Part shown: piece by piece, positions 46,471 to 53,867 of the stretch
Numbering within the stretch: the first letter of the stretch is position 1
How the letters are laid out: each line of letters begins with the position of its first letter
NCBI GenBank assembly: GCA_016125275.1
Contig: WGMB01000003.1
Span: 1,343,896-1,407,895, forward strand
Origin: Acidobacteriota bacterium
GTDB taxonomy: Bacteria; Acidobacteriota; Terriglobia; Bryobacterales; UBA6623
DNA: 64,000 nucleotides
Reading direction: 5' to 3'
The notes under the pieces: generated by a model
Told to the model about the DNA's origin: nothing
Database searches by the model: none
Seen by the model: only the letters and a program-made list of their open reading frames with translations
Made by a program: the position numbers and the translations under genes

Positions 46471-46499
46471 TTGCGTCTGCCCGACAGATCTAGTACTGT
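46471..46499 (+). promoter_or_regulatory. Promoter of the small exported OB-like protein
   Basis: TTGCGT (46471-46476), a 17-nt spacer and TACTGT (46494-46499). A start near 46506 leaves a leader of about 46 nt that carries GGGAGG before ATG 46552. Confidence 0.45.
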
Positions 46500-46551
46500 G
46501 AATCAGACCGGTGGGCAGTGTCTGCCGGAGATCAGGGAGGACCTGGAAGAA

Positions 46552-46854
46552 ATGATGAAGAAGATGTTTGCTCTGCTGAGCATGACGCTCCTCACCGCCG
46601 GTCTCAGTTTTGCCGGTGAATGGACGGGCTTCGTGTCCGACGCGAAGTGCGCCAAGAACGCCGCCGGCCACGCCGGCTGCGCCAAGAAGTGCATCGAAGG
46701 CGGCCAGGCCGCCGTGCTGGTCGACGAAGCCGGCAAGGTGTACCAGATCGCCAACCAGGACAAGGTGAAGGCCTTGGCCGGCGAGAAGGTGAAGGTCACG
46801 GGCTCGGAGGCCGACGGCAAGATCACCGTCCAGTCCGCCGAGAAGGTCGGCTAA
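46552..46854 (+). CDS. Small exported Cys-containing OB-like protein (100 aa)
   Basis: A 100-residue exported protein. A signal (FALLSMTLLTAGLSFAGE) is followed by WTGFVSDAKCAKNAAGHAGCAKKCIEGG and a beta-rich end (AAVLVDEAGKVYQIANQDKVKALAGEKVKV). The pattern is a small OB-fold-like secreted domain seen repeatedly in Acidobacteria; the three cysteines (one in DAKC, two in GCAKKC) could bind a metal. The function is unknown. GGGAGG is upstream, and a second ATG follows at 46555. A terminator hairpin follows the gene. Confidence 0.7.
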   Translation: MMKKMFALLSMTLLTAGLSFAGEWTGFVSDAKCAKNAAGHAGCAKKCIEGGQAAVLVDEAGKVYQIANQDKVKALAGEKVKVTGSEADGKITVQSAEKVG

Positions 46855-46879
46855 GCCGCTTCGCAATTTCAAATCGAGT

Positions 46880-46910
46880 AACGCCCGAGTGTTCGCAGCG
46901 CTCGGGCGTT
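46880..46910. terminator. Terminator hairpin between convergent genes
   Basis: AACGCCCGAG and CTCGGGCGTT form a perfect 10-bp stem around an 11-nt loop. It sits between the small exported protein gene (ends 46854) and the U32-like gene (ends 46957). Confidence 0.6.
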
Positions 46911-46956
46911 GCTGCGTCCGGAGCACGGCGCGCGCCCCGGACGCTTCGCGCCGAGC

Positions 46957-47832
46957 CTAGGCGTAGCGCCGCATCAAATCCAGCACGATCTGCGCCCGCC
47001 GCACGCGCTCGCGCGAGAGAGCGATCGCCGTCGACTCGATGTGCGTACCACAGGGGTAGATGTCCGGCGAGTTCTTCAGCCCCAGCTTGATGTAGATCGG
47101 GGCCGCCACCCGCACCAGCTCCGGCGCTTCGTAGTGCCGAATGAAGCCGCCGATGTTGTCCGGCGCCTCCACGTAGAAGTCGATCGGAGCGTCGATCGCC
47201 TGCCGAATCGCAGCCAACTGCGGCAGCGTCAGGTCCGACGGCACGTTGATCGTAGTCGCGCCCAAGTCCTCGAGCACCCGCGCCGAAGCGGCGTTGCACG
47301 GGGCCATCATCACCGAAGTCTTCAGGATCAGCTCCGCCGGCAGGTCGCCGCCCTTCTTGAGGCGATCCAGCGCTGCGATGAGCCCGATGTCGGAGACCAG
47401 CACCGAACGGATTCCCAGGCTGACGGCGCGCTTCACGTCTTCGATGGCGTAGACGATCTGGTCCATGCCCCGCAGGCTCAGCCCCAAGGTCCGGCCGGCC
47501 GGTGCGTAGGCCTGCGCTCCGATGTCGTAGGTCGCACGCGGACCGACGAAGAGGTTGACCTCGATCGAGTGCTCTCGGCCCAGTTGGACCATCTCACGGA
47601 TCTCGTCGTCGGTCAGCAGTTGGATGCCGCTGCCTTGGCTGATCCGGTGGACGGTGACTCCACGTTCGGCGGCCTCCTCCAGCACGGCCCGAAAGGCGCG
47701 CGGCCCTTCGGTGGAAGGAATCTCCAGCTTGTAGGCCGCTCCGTCGGGAAAGCGCTTCTGTGAGGTGGGCGCCTCGGCGGGATCGCGGGGCGGAAAACCG
47801 TGCTTCGTCAAGGAATCGCGGGTTGCTTGCAT
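46957..47832 (-). CDS. U32-peptidase-like TIM-barrel protein
   Basis: A 291-residue protein resembling the U32 family, which includes collagenase-like proteases and RNA- or quinone-modifying enzymes (YegQ, UbiU/UbiV, RlhA). Recognisable phrases are LEIPSTEGPRAFRAVLEEAAERGV, GLSLRGMDQIVYAIEDVKRAVSLGIRSVLVSDIG and DLGATTINVPSDLTL. Cysteines in APCNAAS and YPCGTH could be ligands of an Fe-S cluster as in UbiU/V, but four clear ligands are not obvious. It starts 23 bp after the thrB stop, so it is co-transcribed with homoserine kinase. A real peptidase activity is doubtful. Confidence 0.65.
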   Translation of the reverse strand: MQATRDSLTKHGFPPRDPAEAPTSQKRFPDGAAYKLEIPSTEGPRAFRAVLEEAAERGVTVHRISQGSGIQLLTDDEIREMVQLGREHSIEVNLFVGPRATYDIGAQAYAPAGRTLGLSLRGMDQIVYAIEDVKRAVSLGIRSVLVSDIGLIAALDRLKKGGDLPAELILKTSVMMAPCNAASARVLEDLGATTINVPSDLTLPQLAAIRQAIDAPIDFYVEAPDNIGGFIRHYEAPELVRVAAPIYIKLGLKNSPDIYPCGTHIESTAIALSRERVRRAQIVLDLMRRYA

Positions 47833-47855
47833 CGGAAAGACCCTCCGGGGAGACC

Positions 47856-48755
47856 TCAGCTCAGTTGCAGGCCGGCGCGGTCGATCTCCGGGAACATCGC
47901 TTCGGCTTCTCTGCCCTTCTTGCGGAACTCGTTGGCGACGAGCTCCACCACGTCCTCGCGGCCGCTCTCGAAGAAGACGAGCATCGACGGGCCGGCGCCG
48001 CTCATGGCGCAGCCCAGCAAACCGGGCGCGCGCAGATCGAGGATCTCCTTCATGCCCGGCACATTGCCCATCCGGAACGGCTGGTGCAGACGGTCGAACA
48101 AGGCGTCCGGAAAGACGGTCTTGTTGCCGGTCGCCAGCGCGGCCACCAGCAGCGTGGCCCGCTGCAGGTTGAAGATGGCGTCCTCGCGGCTGTAGCAGTC
48201 GGGCAGAACGCCGCGCATGCCGGAGGTGGCCAACTCGAAGTCCGGGCAGACCACGGCGACCGAGAAGCTGTCCGGGATCTCCAGACGGATCGCCCGCGTC
48301 ACGCCGTCCGCGCCGATCGCGGCGGTGGTGATGGAGCCGAGCACGGCGGCGGCCACGTTGTCCGGGTGGCCCTCGATGCGGGCGGCCTCGTCGAGCACCC
48401 GGTGCTCGTCCCAACCGAGGTTGAGCGCGCCGTCCGCGATCGCCACGCCCGCCGTCAGGGCGGCGGCGCTGGACCCCAGCCCCTTGCCGAGCGGAATGTC
48501 GTTGTGAATCTCCAGCCGCATCGGCGGCAAGGCGCGGCCCTGCTCGCGAGCCACGCGGGCGGCGGTCGCCCAGATCATGTTGGACTCGTCGGTCGGGATG
48601 GAGTGCGTATCACGGCCGGAGAGGCGGATCTCCAGCGTGTCGGCCGGCTCGAAGCGGCATTCCAGATGAATCGCCAGAGCCAAGCCCAGGGTGTCGAACC
48701 CCGGCCCCAGATTGGCGCTCGAGGCCGGCGCCCGCACCGTCTTGAAAGCGAACAT
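47856..48755 (-). CDS. thrB: Homoserine kinase
   Basis: A 299-residue GHMP kinase that phosphorylates homoserine on the way to threonine. The three GHMP motifs are present: APASSANLGPGFDTLGLAL at the start, the ATP loop IPLGKGLGSSAAALTAGV (about 87-104) and the C-terminal CAMSGAGPSMLVFF. The N-terminal signature and the length are typical of ThrB. It is leaderless: TATAAT lies 9 nt before ATG 48755. A U32-like gene follows in the same unit. No other threonine gene is nearby. Confidence 0.92.
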   Translation of the reverse strand: MFAFKTVRAPASSANLGPGFDTLGLALAIHLECRFEPADTLEIRLSGRDTHSIPTDESNMIWATAARVAREQGRALPPMRLEIHNDIPLGKGLGSSAAALTAGVAIADGALNLGWDEHRVLDEAARIEGHPDNVAAAVLGSITTAAIGADGVTRAIRLEIPDSFSVAVVCPDFELATSGMRGVLPDCYSREDAIFNLQRATLLVAALATGNKTVFPDALFDRLHQPFRMGNVPGMKEILDLRAPGLLGCAMSGAGPSMLVFFESGREDVVELVANEFRKKGREAEAMFPEIDRAGLQLS

Positions 48756-48764
48756 GAATCCCCG

Positions 48765-48770
48765 ATTATA
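48765..48770 (-). promoter_or_regulatory. -10 box TATAAT, leaderless start of thrB
   Basis: A perfect TATAAT 9 nt before ATG 48755. A CGGAA-CA-TTCCG inverted repeat (48782-48793) lies where a -35 or an operator would be. Confidence 0.6.
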
Positions 48771-48821
48771 TCGTTCGCGGCCGGAACATTCCGACGCCGC
48801 TCGGCGTAGGGCTTTGGCCAG

Positions 48822-49163
48822 GTGCTCGCCGATTGCCCTCGCTGCGGGTTCCGCTTCGACTGGCGCGCCGTCGCCCGGAGCTGGAGTTGGAGCCATCCCC
48901 AACGGGGACGGTTGCGGTGCCCTTCGTGCGGCGCGGAGTTGGAGCCCACGCGGCGCAGCGCGACGCTCCAGGTCGGCCTGATCGTGGCGGCCTGTGTGGC
49001 GACGATTCCGCTGCTGTGGCAGACGCTGCGAGCCGGCATGCCCCTGGCCGCCGGCGCCGCCGTGGTGGCCGTGCTGGTGGGAGGAACGGCCTTTGCGGCC
49101 TTCCTGATGCTCACGAAGTTCCGGGTGCGCGGATCGCTTTCGATCCGCGACCGGGAACGCTAG
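48822..49163 (+). CDS. Zinc-ribbon membrane protein (113 aa)
   Basis: A small membrane protein. Two CxxC pairs (CPRC at residues 5-8 and CPSC at 33-36) form a zinc ribbon. Two hydrophobic helices follow (LIVAACVATIPLLW and AAGAAVVAVLVGGTAFAAFLM). The C-terminus is basic and soluble. The start is a GTG at 48822, because no ATG precedes the zinc ribbon. It is divergent from thrB. Unknown function; similar small proteins are often membrane-tethered sensors. Confidence 0.65.
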   Translation: MLADCPRCGFRFDWRAVARSWSWSHPQRGRLRCPSCGAELEPTRRSATLQVGLIVAACVATIPLLWQTLRAGMPLAAGAAVVAVLVGGTAFAAFLMLTKFRVRGSLSIRDRER

Positions 49164-49178
49164 GCGGTCAACTCCGGC

Positions 49179-49475
49179 TTAGCGCAGATCGCACACGGCA
49201 AAATCCGCGCCGCAAGCCAAGGCGCGCTGCCGCAAAGCCTCGTCCGGCGTCGGCGAGCAAACCACGAAGCGCGCCGAGGACCCTTCGTTCACCAGATCCC
49301 GCAGCAAGGTGTACCAGTTTCCATCCGGAAGCGAGGCGCGCGTGGCGACCATGCGCACCTTGGCGGAGCGGATCATCCTCCGCGCCGCGTCGCAGCCGTC
49401 GGCCCAGCGAAACTGCGGTTCGGCTTCGCGGGTCCGAGAGTCGTAGCCGTCGAGAATGACGAGCACGTTGTCCAT
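49179..49475 (-). CDS. Small receiver-like protein (98 aa)
   Basis: A 98-residue protein resembling half a response-regulator receiver fold: MDNVLVILDGYDSRTRE looks like beta1 and the acidic pocket, and FVVCSPTPDEALRQRALACGADFAV looks like the beta4-alpha4 to beta5 region. The usual phospho-acceptor Asp and the Thr/Lys switch are not clear, so it may be a degenerate or pseudo-receiver. No output domain. The frame is open further upstream (to 49553), but ATG 49475 with GGAGG upstream fits better. It ends 15 bp after the zinc-ribbon gene, convergent, and is divergent from the Nramp-like gene. Confidence 0.6.
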   Translation of the reverse strand: MDNVLVILDGYDSRTREAEPQFRWADGCDAARRMIRSAKVRMVATRASLPDGNWYTLLRDLVNEGSSARFVVCSPTPDEALRQRALACGADFAVCDLR

Positions 49476-49663
49476 AGAGAGCGGTGTCCTCCAGGCGTAT
49501 TTCTTCCATCGGGGCGCGATCTCCAGTCGTACGCAATTTTGACGCCAAGTCATACGCCATTCGTTGTAAAGAGCTTACGTCTTCGACGGAAAATCCAGGC
49601 CGGGTAATTTCGTCCGAGGCGTGTAAGTCTTACCTAGGCCGACCGTGGGACAATAGGCCGCTG

Positions 49664-50971
49664 ATGAGCCAGACGCCTGCCTCGACGCGGACTCCGCCTC
49701 CCGTTCCCAAGACCTTCCTCGAGTTCCTCGGCGCCTTCGGTCCCAGCATCATCGTCGTCCTCACCTGGCTTGGCGCAGGCGACATCGTGGACATGGGCGT
49801 GGCCGGCAGCAACTACGGCTATTCGCTGCTGTGGGTTCTGGTGGTGGCCGTGTTCATGCGCTTCGTGCTGGTCTCGGTCATCGGCCGCTATCAATTGTGC
49901 AACCAGCACCACGAGAACGTGCTCGACGGCCTGGTCCGGCTGCACCGCTGGTACGCGCCGATCCTGTTCGTCGGCGCGATCGGCATGGGGCACGTCTACG
50001 AGTCCTACATGACGGTGGGGACGGGCGAGACAGTCCGCAACATGACCGGCGTCGGCGAGACCTGGATGTGGGCCCTGGTCTGCAACGGAGCGGCCTTCCT
50101 GCTGGTGTTCCGCGGCTCCTACGGGCCGCTGGAGTGGATGTTCAAGGTCTTCCTCGGGCTGCTCTCGGTCTCGTTCATCGGTTCGGCGCTTTGGGTGGGC
50201 TTCTCCGGCGTGGATGTGGTGCGCGGGCTGACGACGTTTGAGATGCCGGGCAGCAAGGGGCCCTTCGAGGCGATCACCGTAGCGATGGCGATGATCGGAG
50301 CCGTCGGCGGCTCGTTCATGAACCTCGTCTACCCGTACTTCCTCGAGGAGAAAGGGTGGCGCGGCCCGCAGTATCTGAAGGTGCAGTTCTACGATCTGCT
50401 GCTGGGCGTGGTGGTGATGATCCTGCTCAACATCGCCGTGTGGGTGCTGGGCGCGGAGCTGCTCTTCCCCGACCAGCACATCTCGCAGCTCGACGACCTG
50501 CCCAATCTGCTGTCGACGGTGCTCGGCCCGGCCGGCCGCCAGTTGTTCTATCTCGGCGTGTTCGCGGCGATCTTCACCTCGGTGGTGGGGCACGCCGCCG
50601 GCCTGGCGTCGCTGGGCAGCCACGCTTGGATCCGCTGGCGGACCGGCGTCGCGCCGCACGCCGAGCAGTACAAGAGCCATCCCATGTACCGCGGCATCGC
50701 CACTTGGTGTCTGATCTCGCCGCTGATCTGGACTCTGCCCGGCATGCCGGACTTCGTCACGCTGACGCTAGCCGCCAACAGCGCTCAGGTGGTACTGCTG
50801 CCTTTGCTGGCCGGCGGCCTGTGGCGCATCACCGCCAGCGGCCGCTACATCGGCGAGAAGTACAAGAACCGCTGGTGGGAGAACACGACCTTGGCGCTGC
50901 TGTTCCTGCTGGCGATCTACGGCGCCTACAAGTCGGCCGGCTTGATTCTCCGCGGCTTCACGGGGCTCTAG
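49664..50971 (+). CDS. Nramp-family-like transporter lacking the metal-binding residues
   Basis: A 435-residue membrane protein with about eleven helices in the LeuT-like Nramp arrangement. The first helix region reads GPSIIVVLTWLGAGDIVD where true Nramp manganese/iron carriers have the DPGN metal motif. The sixth-helix region reads GAVGGSFMNLVYP where they have MPH. The Asp, Asn and Met ligands are therefore replaced. Elsewhere the sequence is Nramp-like (AGSNYGYSLLW, then VFAAIFTSVVGHAAGLASLG). It probably carries something other than Mn2+/Fe2+; Mg2+ or aluminium-type or unrelated substrates are possible by analogy with divergent members. ATG 49664 is used rather than the open frame from 49484. 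Confidence 0.78.
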   Translation: MSQTPASTRTPPPVPKTFLEFLGAFGPSIIVVLTWLGAGDIVDMGVAGSNYGYSLLWVLVVAVFMRFVLVSVIGRYQLCNQHHENVLDGLVRLHRWYAPILFVGAIGMGHVYESYMTVGTGETVRNMTGVGETWMWALVCNGAAFLLVFRGSYGPLEWMFKVFLGLLSVSFIGSALWVGFSGVDVVRGLTTFEMPGSKGPFEAITVAMAMIGAVGGSFMNLVYPYFLEEKGWRGPQYLKVQFYDLLLGVVVMILLNIAVWVLGAELLFPDQHISQLDDLPNLLSTVLGPAGRQLFYLGVFAAIFTSVVGHAAGLASLGSHAWIRWRTGVAPHAEQYKSHPMYRGIATWCLISPLIWTLPGMPDFVTLTLAANSAQVVLLPLLAGGLWRITASGRYIGEKYKNRWWENTTLALLFLLAIYGAYKSAGLILRGFTGL

Positions 50972-51422
50972 AATCCGCCGGCCCGGCGCTCCTGGGCACG
51001 TCTAAGGCAACAAAGCGAGGGGAGTTTTCCGTTTGCCGCCGAAAGCCAAATACTCGGGCGCGGTCGCGTAGATTCTCAAGCTGGGGCGATAACGGACGAA
51101 AACGTAGGTCTCGTTCCACCAGGAAACCGAGCCGCGTTCGCGTGGCCCCCAGGGCGGCGCAAAAACCACTTCCCGGCCCCTATCTTGCTCCGTTAGTAGC
51201 TGGACCAGGATGCTCAGGGCTTTGAGTCTACGCGTTGAGGACCCAGGAAGCAAGGCGGGCGCCCCGGTCGGCGAGCTGCTATGCTCATTGAGACAGCTGA
51301 ATCGCACGCCTGCCTGAGACCCAAAAGCGGAAGACCCTCCCACTAGGAAGATTCTCCTCTCCAGTTCCTTCGCTTGCATTCGATTTCGATTTCTGTTTCC
51401 GTTTTGAGGAGAAATTTCCCTA
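50972..51422. other. Intergenic stretch upstream of the RRM gene
   Basis: About 450 bp. It holds a T-rich pyrimidine leader (51370-51410) before the RRM gene's AGGAG, and a minus-strand frame (51002-51379) whose C-terminal half looks weakly coding but which has low third-position GC, no Shine-Dalgarno sequence and no recognisable family. I see no other element. Confidence 0.5.
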
Positions 51423-51761
51423 ATGAGTAAGCGAGTTTACGTGGGCAATCTTGCCTTTTCCGCGACCGAGCAGGACGTCCGTGCGGCTTTTGAAGCGCAC
51501 GGCTCCGTGGAGTCGGTTCACCTGGTCTCCGATCGGGACACCGGCCAGATGCGCGGCTTCGGTTTCGTGGAGTTCAACGATGCGGGCGAGGCCCAGCGGG
51601 CCATCGACGCGCTCAACGGCCAGGACATGGACGGTCGCGCCCTGGTGGTGAATGAGGCGCGTCCGCGCCCCGAGCGCACGGGCGGCGGTGGCGGCTATGG
51701 CGGCGGCGGCGGTCGTGGTCGCGGCGGCTACGGCGGCGGTGGCGGCGGCAACCGCTGGTAG
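51423..51761 (+). CDS. RRM-type RNA-binding protein with glycine-rich tail
   Basis: A 112-residue protein. A single RNA recognition motif fills residues 3-82, with RNP2 VYVGNL at the start and RNP1 RGFGFVEF about 42 residues later. A flexible tail of Gly, Arg and Tyr follows (GGYGGGGGRGRGGYGG). This is the bacterial Rbp family, cold-inducible in cyanobacteria, thought to act on RNA structure. AGGAG precedes the ATG by about 12 nt in a T-rich leader. A clean terminator follows. It is monocistronic. Confidence 0.92.
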   Translation: MSKRVYVGNLAFSATEQDVRAAFEAHGSVESVHLVSDRDTGQMRGFGFVEFNDAGEAQRAIDALNGQDMDGRALVVNEARPRPERTGGGGGYGGGGGRGRGGYGGGGGGNRW

Positions 51762-51781
51762 TTTCCACCCCGAACAATCGC

Positions 51782-51810
51782 GAGGGCGCCCTTCCAGGGC
51801 GCCCTCTTTT
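51782..51810 (+). terminator. Rho-independent terminator of the RRM gene
   Basis: GAGGGCGCCC and GGGCGCCCTC form a perfect 10-bp stem with a TTCCA loop, followed by TTTT. Confidence 0.88.
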
Positions 51811-51820
51811 GCGTCCAGCC

Positions 51821-52846
51821 CTAGCCCGCCGGCTGCTGCTGCGTAGAGCAGTGCAAAGTCCCAAAGCCCCACACGTAGTCCACCGAGTGGATGCCGATCA
51901 CTTCCCGGTCCGGGAAGGCCGCCGCCAACTGGTTCAGCGCGATGCGGTCATTGGGGTCGTGGAAGGTGGGAACCAGCACCAGACCGTTGGCGATGTAGAA
52001 GTTCGCGTAGCTGGCCGGCACGCGCACGCCCCGAAAGTACAGAGGCTTCGGCATCGGCAGCTCGACCAGCTCGAGCGGCTTGCCGTCCTGGTCGGTCTCC
52101 TTCTTCAGCCGCTGCCAGTTGCGGCGCAATGGCTCGCAGTTGTCGTCCTTCTTGTTGGTCTCGACGACGGTGGCGACGGTGCGCGGCCCCACGAAGCGCG
52201 CCAGGTCGTCCACATGGCCGTGCGTGTCGTCGCCCGTGATGCCTTGCTCGAGCCAGATGGTGCGCTCCACGCCCAAGAACTCCCGAAAGATCCCCTCGTA
52301 GTCCTGCCGGTTGAAGCCCTGGTTGCGCTGCTGGACGTCGCTGAGCAGGCACTCCTCGGTGGTGAGCAGCGAGCCGGCGCCGTTGGAGTCGATGGCCCCG
52401 CCCTCGAGCACCACGCGCTCACCGCGCCAGGTGGGAGCGGTCGGGCGGGTGCGGGTGATCTCGGCGATCTTGCGCGCCACCAGCACGTCCTTGAGCCAGT
52501 TGGAGTATTTGGCCCAGGCGTTGAAGCGCCAGCAGACGGCCGCCACCTCCTTGCCGTCGGCCACGAAGGTCGGCCCGGAATCCCGCAGCCAGCTCCGGTC
52601 GGTGGAGCAGCGGTGAAAGCGCACCTTTTCCAGATCCACGCCGGCGTCGGCAAGCATCTTGCGGACGCGGCGGTGCAGCCGGTCGTCCTCCACCAGGATC
52701 TCGACGCGTTCGCGGGCGTGCAGGTGCCGCACGATCTCCACGTAGATCCAGTGGATCGGCGGGAACTTGCCGGGCCAGTCCTTGGGGTTGTGGGGCCAGG
52801 CGAGCCAAGTCGCCTCATGCGGCGCCCATTCGGCAGGCATGCGCAT
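51821..52846 (-). CDS. aguA: Agmatine deiminase
   Basis: A 341-residue enzyme converting agmatine to N-carbamoylputrescine for polyamine synthesis. The family signatures appear in order: MRMPAEWAPHEATWLAWP at the start, WLRDSGPTFV, VLEGGAIDSNG, GITGDDTHGHVDD with the catalytic His/Asp, and the nucleophile Cys333 in LHCSTQQQPAG. The chosen ATG at 52846 sits at the usual family start; a TTG five codons upstream (52861) is an alternative. It lies 33 bp downstream of the PHP gene on the same strand. Confidence 0.93.
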   Translation of the reverse strand: MRMPAEWAPHEATWLAWPHNPKDWPGKFPPIHWIYVEIVRHLHARERVEILVEDDRLHRRVRKMLADAGVDLEKVRFHRCSTDRSWLRDSGPTFVADGKEVAAVCWRFNAWAKYSNWLKDVLVARKIAEITRTRPTAPTWRGERVVLEGGAIDSNGAGSLLTTEECLLSDVQQRNQGFNRQDYEGIFREFLGVERTIWLEQGITGDDTHGHVDDLARFVGPRTVATVVETNKKDDNCEPLRRNWQRLKKETDQDGKPLELVELPMPKPLYFRGVRVPASYANFYIANGLVLVPTFHDPNDRIALNQLAAAFPDREVIGIHSVDYVWGFGTLHCSTQQQPAG

Positions 52847-52879
52847 CGGGGATTCGTCCAAGCGTAGCAGGAGCGGATT

Positions 52880-53728
52880 TCAGCCGGCCGCGGCCAGGGC
52901 CTTGCGGCTGTAGGCGCGCAAGTCGTCGAGCAGCTTGTAGGGCAGCCCCAGCCCACCCAATGGCACGCCGTTGGCGGTGGGGCCGTGGAAGTCGCTGCCG
53001 CCGGTGACGCCCAGGCCGGCCCGGCGCGCCGCCCGCGCCAGCTCGTTGCCGAACTCCACGGTGTGGTCGCGATGGTAGGCCTCGATCGCCAGACAGCCGC
53101 ACGCGCCGATCTCCCGAAAAGCCGTCTCGTAGTCGAGCTTGTACTGCTTGAGGAAGCGCCCGGGGTGCGCCCAGGTCGGCACGCCGCCGGAAGCCCGGAT
53201 CCAGCCGAAAACGTCCTCGAGCGAAGGCTCCTTGCGCGGCACGAATCCCGGCGCGCTCTCATCCAGATAACGGTCGAAGGCTTCGCGGTAGCTGCTCACG
53301 TAGCCCTTGCGCACCAGCAGCCGGGCAAAGTGCGGGCGACCGGTCTGGTCCTTGCCCAGAGCCTCGGCTTCCTCGATCGTAATGTCGCAACCCAGCTCCC
53401 GCAGCCGCTCCGCCAAGCGGACATTGCGCTCGCGGCGTGAGGTCTTCAAGGCGTGCAGGCAGCCGCGGAAGGCCTCGTCGGCGGGCTCGTCGAAGAAGTA
53501 GGCCAGGACGTGGATGGTGTCGTCTCGAAAGCGCGCGCTCAGCTCGATGCCGCAGATCAGCTCCACGCCGAGCTCGGCGGCCGGAGCGACGCCGTCGTCG
53601 TAGCCTTCGAGGGTGTCGTGGTCGGTGATGCTCAGCGCCTTGACGCGATTCTTCTTCGCCAGCTCGATCAGCCTCCGGGGACTGAACGTCCCATCCGAGC
53701 GATCGGTGTGCGAGTGGAGATCAATCAT
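52880..53728 (-). CDS. PHP-domain phosphoesterase (RNase AM / TrpH-like)
   Basis: A 282-residue cytosolic metal-dependent phosphoesterase. The trinuclear metal site is outlined by HSHTD (His5, His7), ITDHD (Asp36, His37), the Glu of IELSA, HVLAYF, a HPGR, and the final GSDFHG. This combination is that of PHP proteins such as RNase AM (YciV/TrpH), which removes nucleotides from 5' ends of RNA and handles 3',5'-bisphosphates. It is co-oriented with aguA, 33 bp apart. ATG 53728 begins exactly at the conserved MIDLHSH; the frame extends antisense into the next gene and that part is rejected. Confidence 0.85.
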   Translation of the reverse strand: MIDLHSHTDRSDGTFSPRRLIELAKKNRVKALSITDHDTLEGYDDGVAPAAELGVELICGIELSARFRDDTIHVLAYFFDEPADEAFRGCLHALKTSRRERNVRLAERLRELGCDITIEEAEALGKDQTGRPHFARLLVRKGYVSSYREAFDRYLDESAPGFVPRKEPSLEDVFGWIRASGGVPTWAHPGRFLKQYKLDYETAFREIGACGCLAIEAYHRDHTVEFGNELARAARRAGLGVTGGSDFHGPTANGVPLGGLGLPYKLLDDLRAYSRKALAAAG

Positions 53729-53855
53729 CCTTACAGCCGGGTCATCCCAAGCTCCATAGTGTAGCCCACACTCGGCGAGTCGTCCGCCGTAAGTCCTTTC
53801 CTTGTTTGTCACGGCGAGTTGGCGTTTGAGGTCACGACGCGGGGCTGGTTCGATG

Positions 53856-53861
53856 TAGCCT
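53856..53861 (+). promoter_or_regulatory. -10 box TAGCCT, leaderless start of the M2 peptidase gene
   Basis: TAGCCT lies 6 nt before ATG 53868, with no Shine-Dalgarno sequence. Confidence 0.45.
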
Positions 53862-53867
53862 AGTCCC

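Noticed and set aside
51002-51379. 125-codon minus-strand frame upstream of the RRM gene
   Set aside because: No Shine-Dalgarno sequence, no -10 box and a lower third-position GC than neighbours. The C-terminal half looks protein-like but the evidence is too thin.
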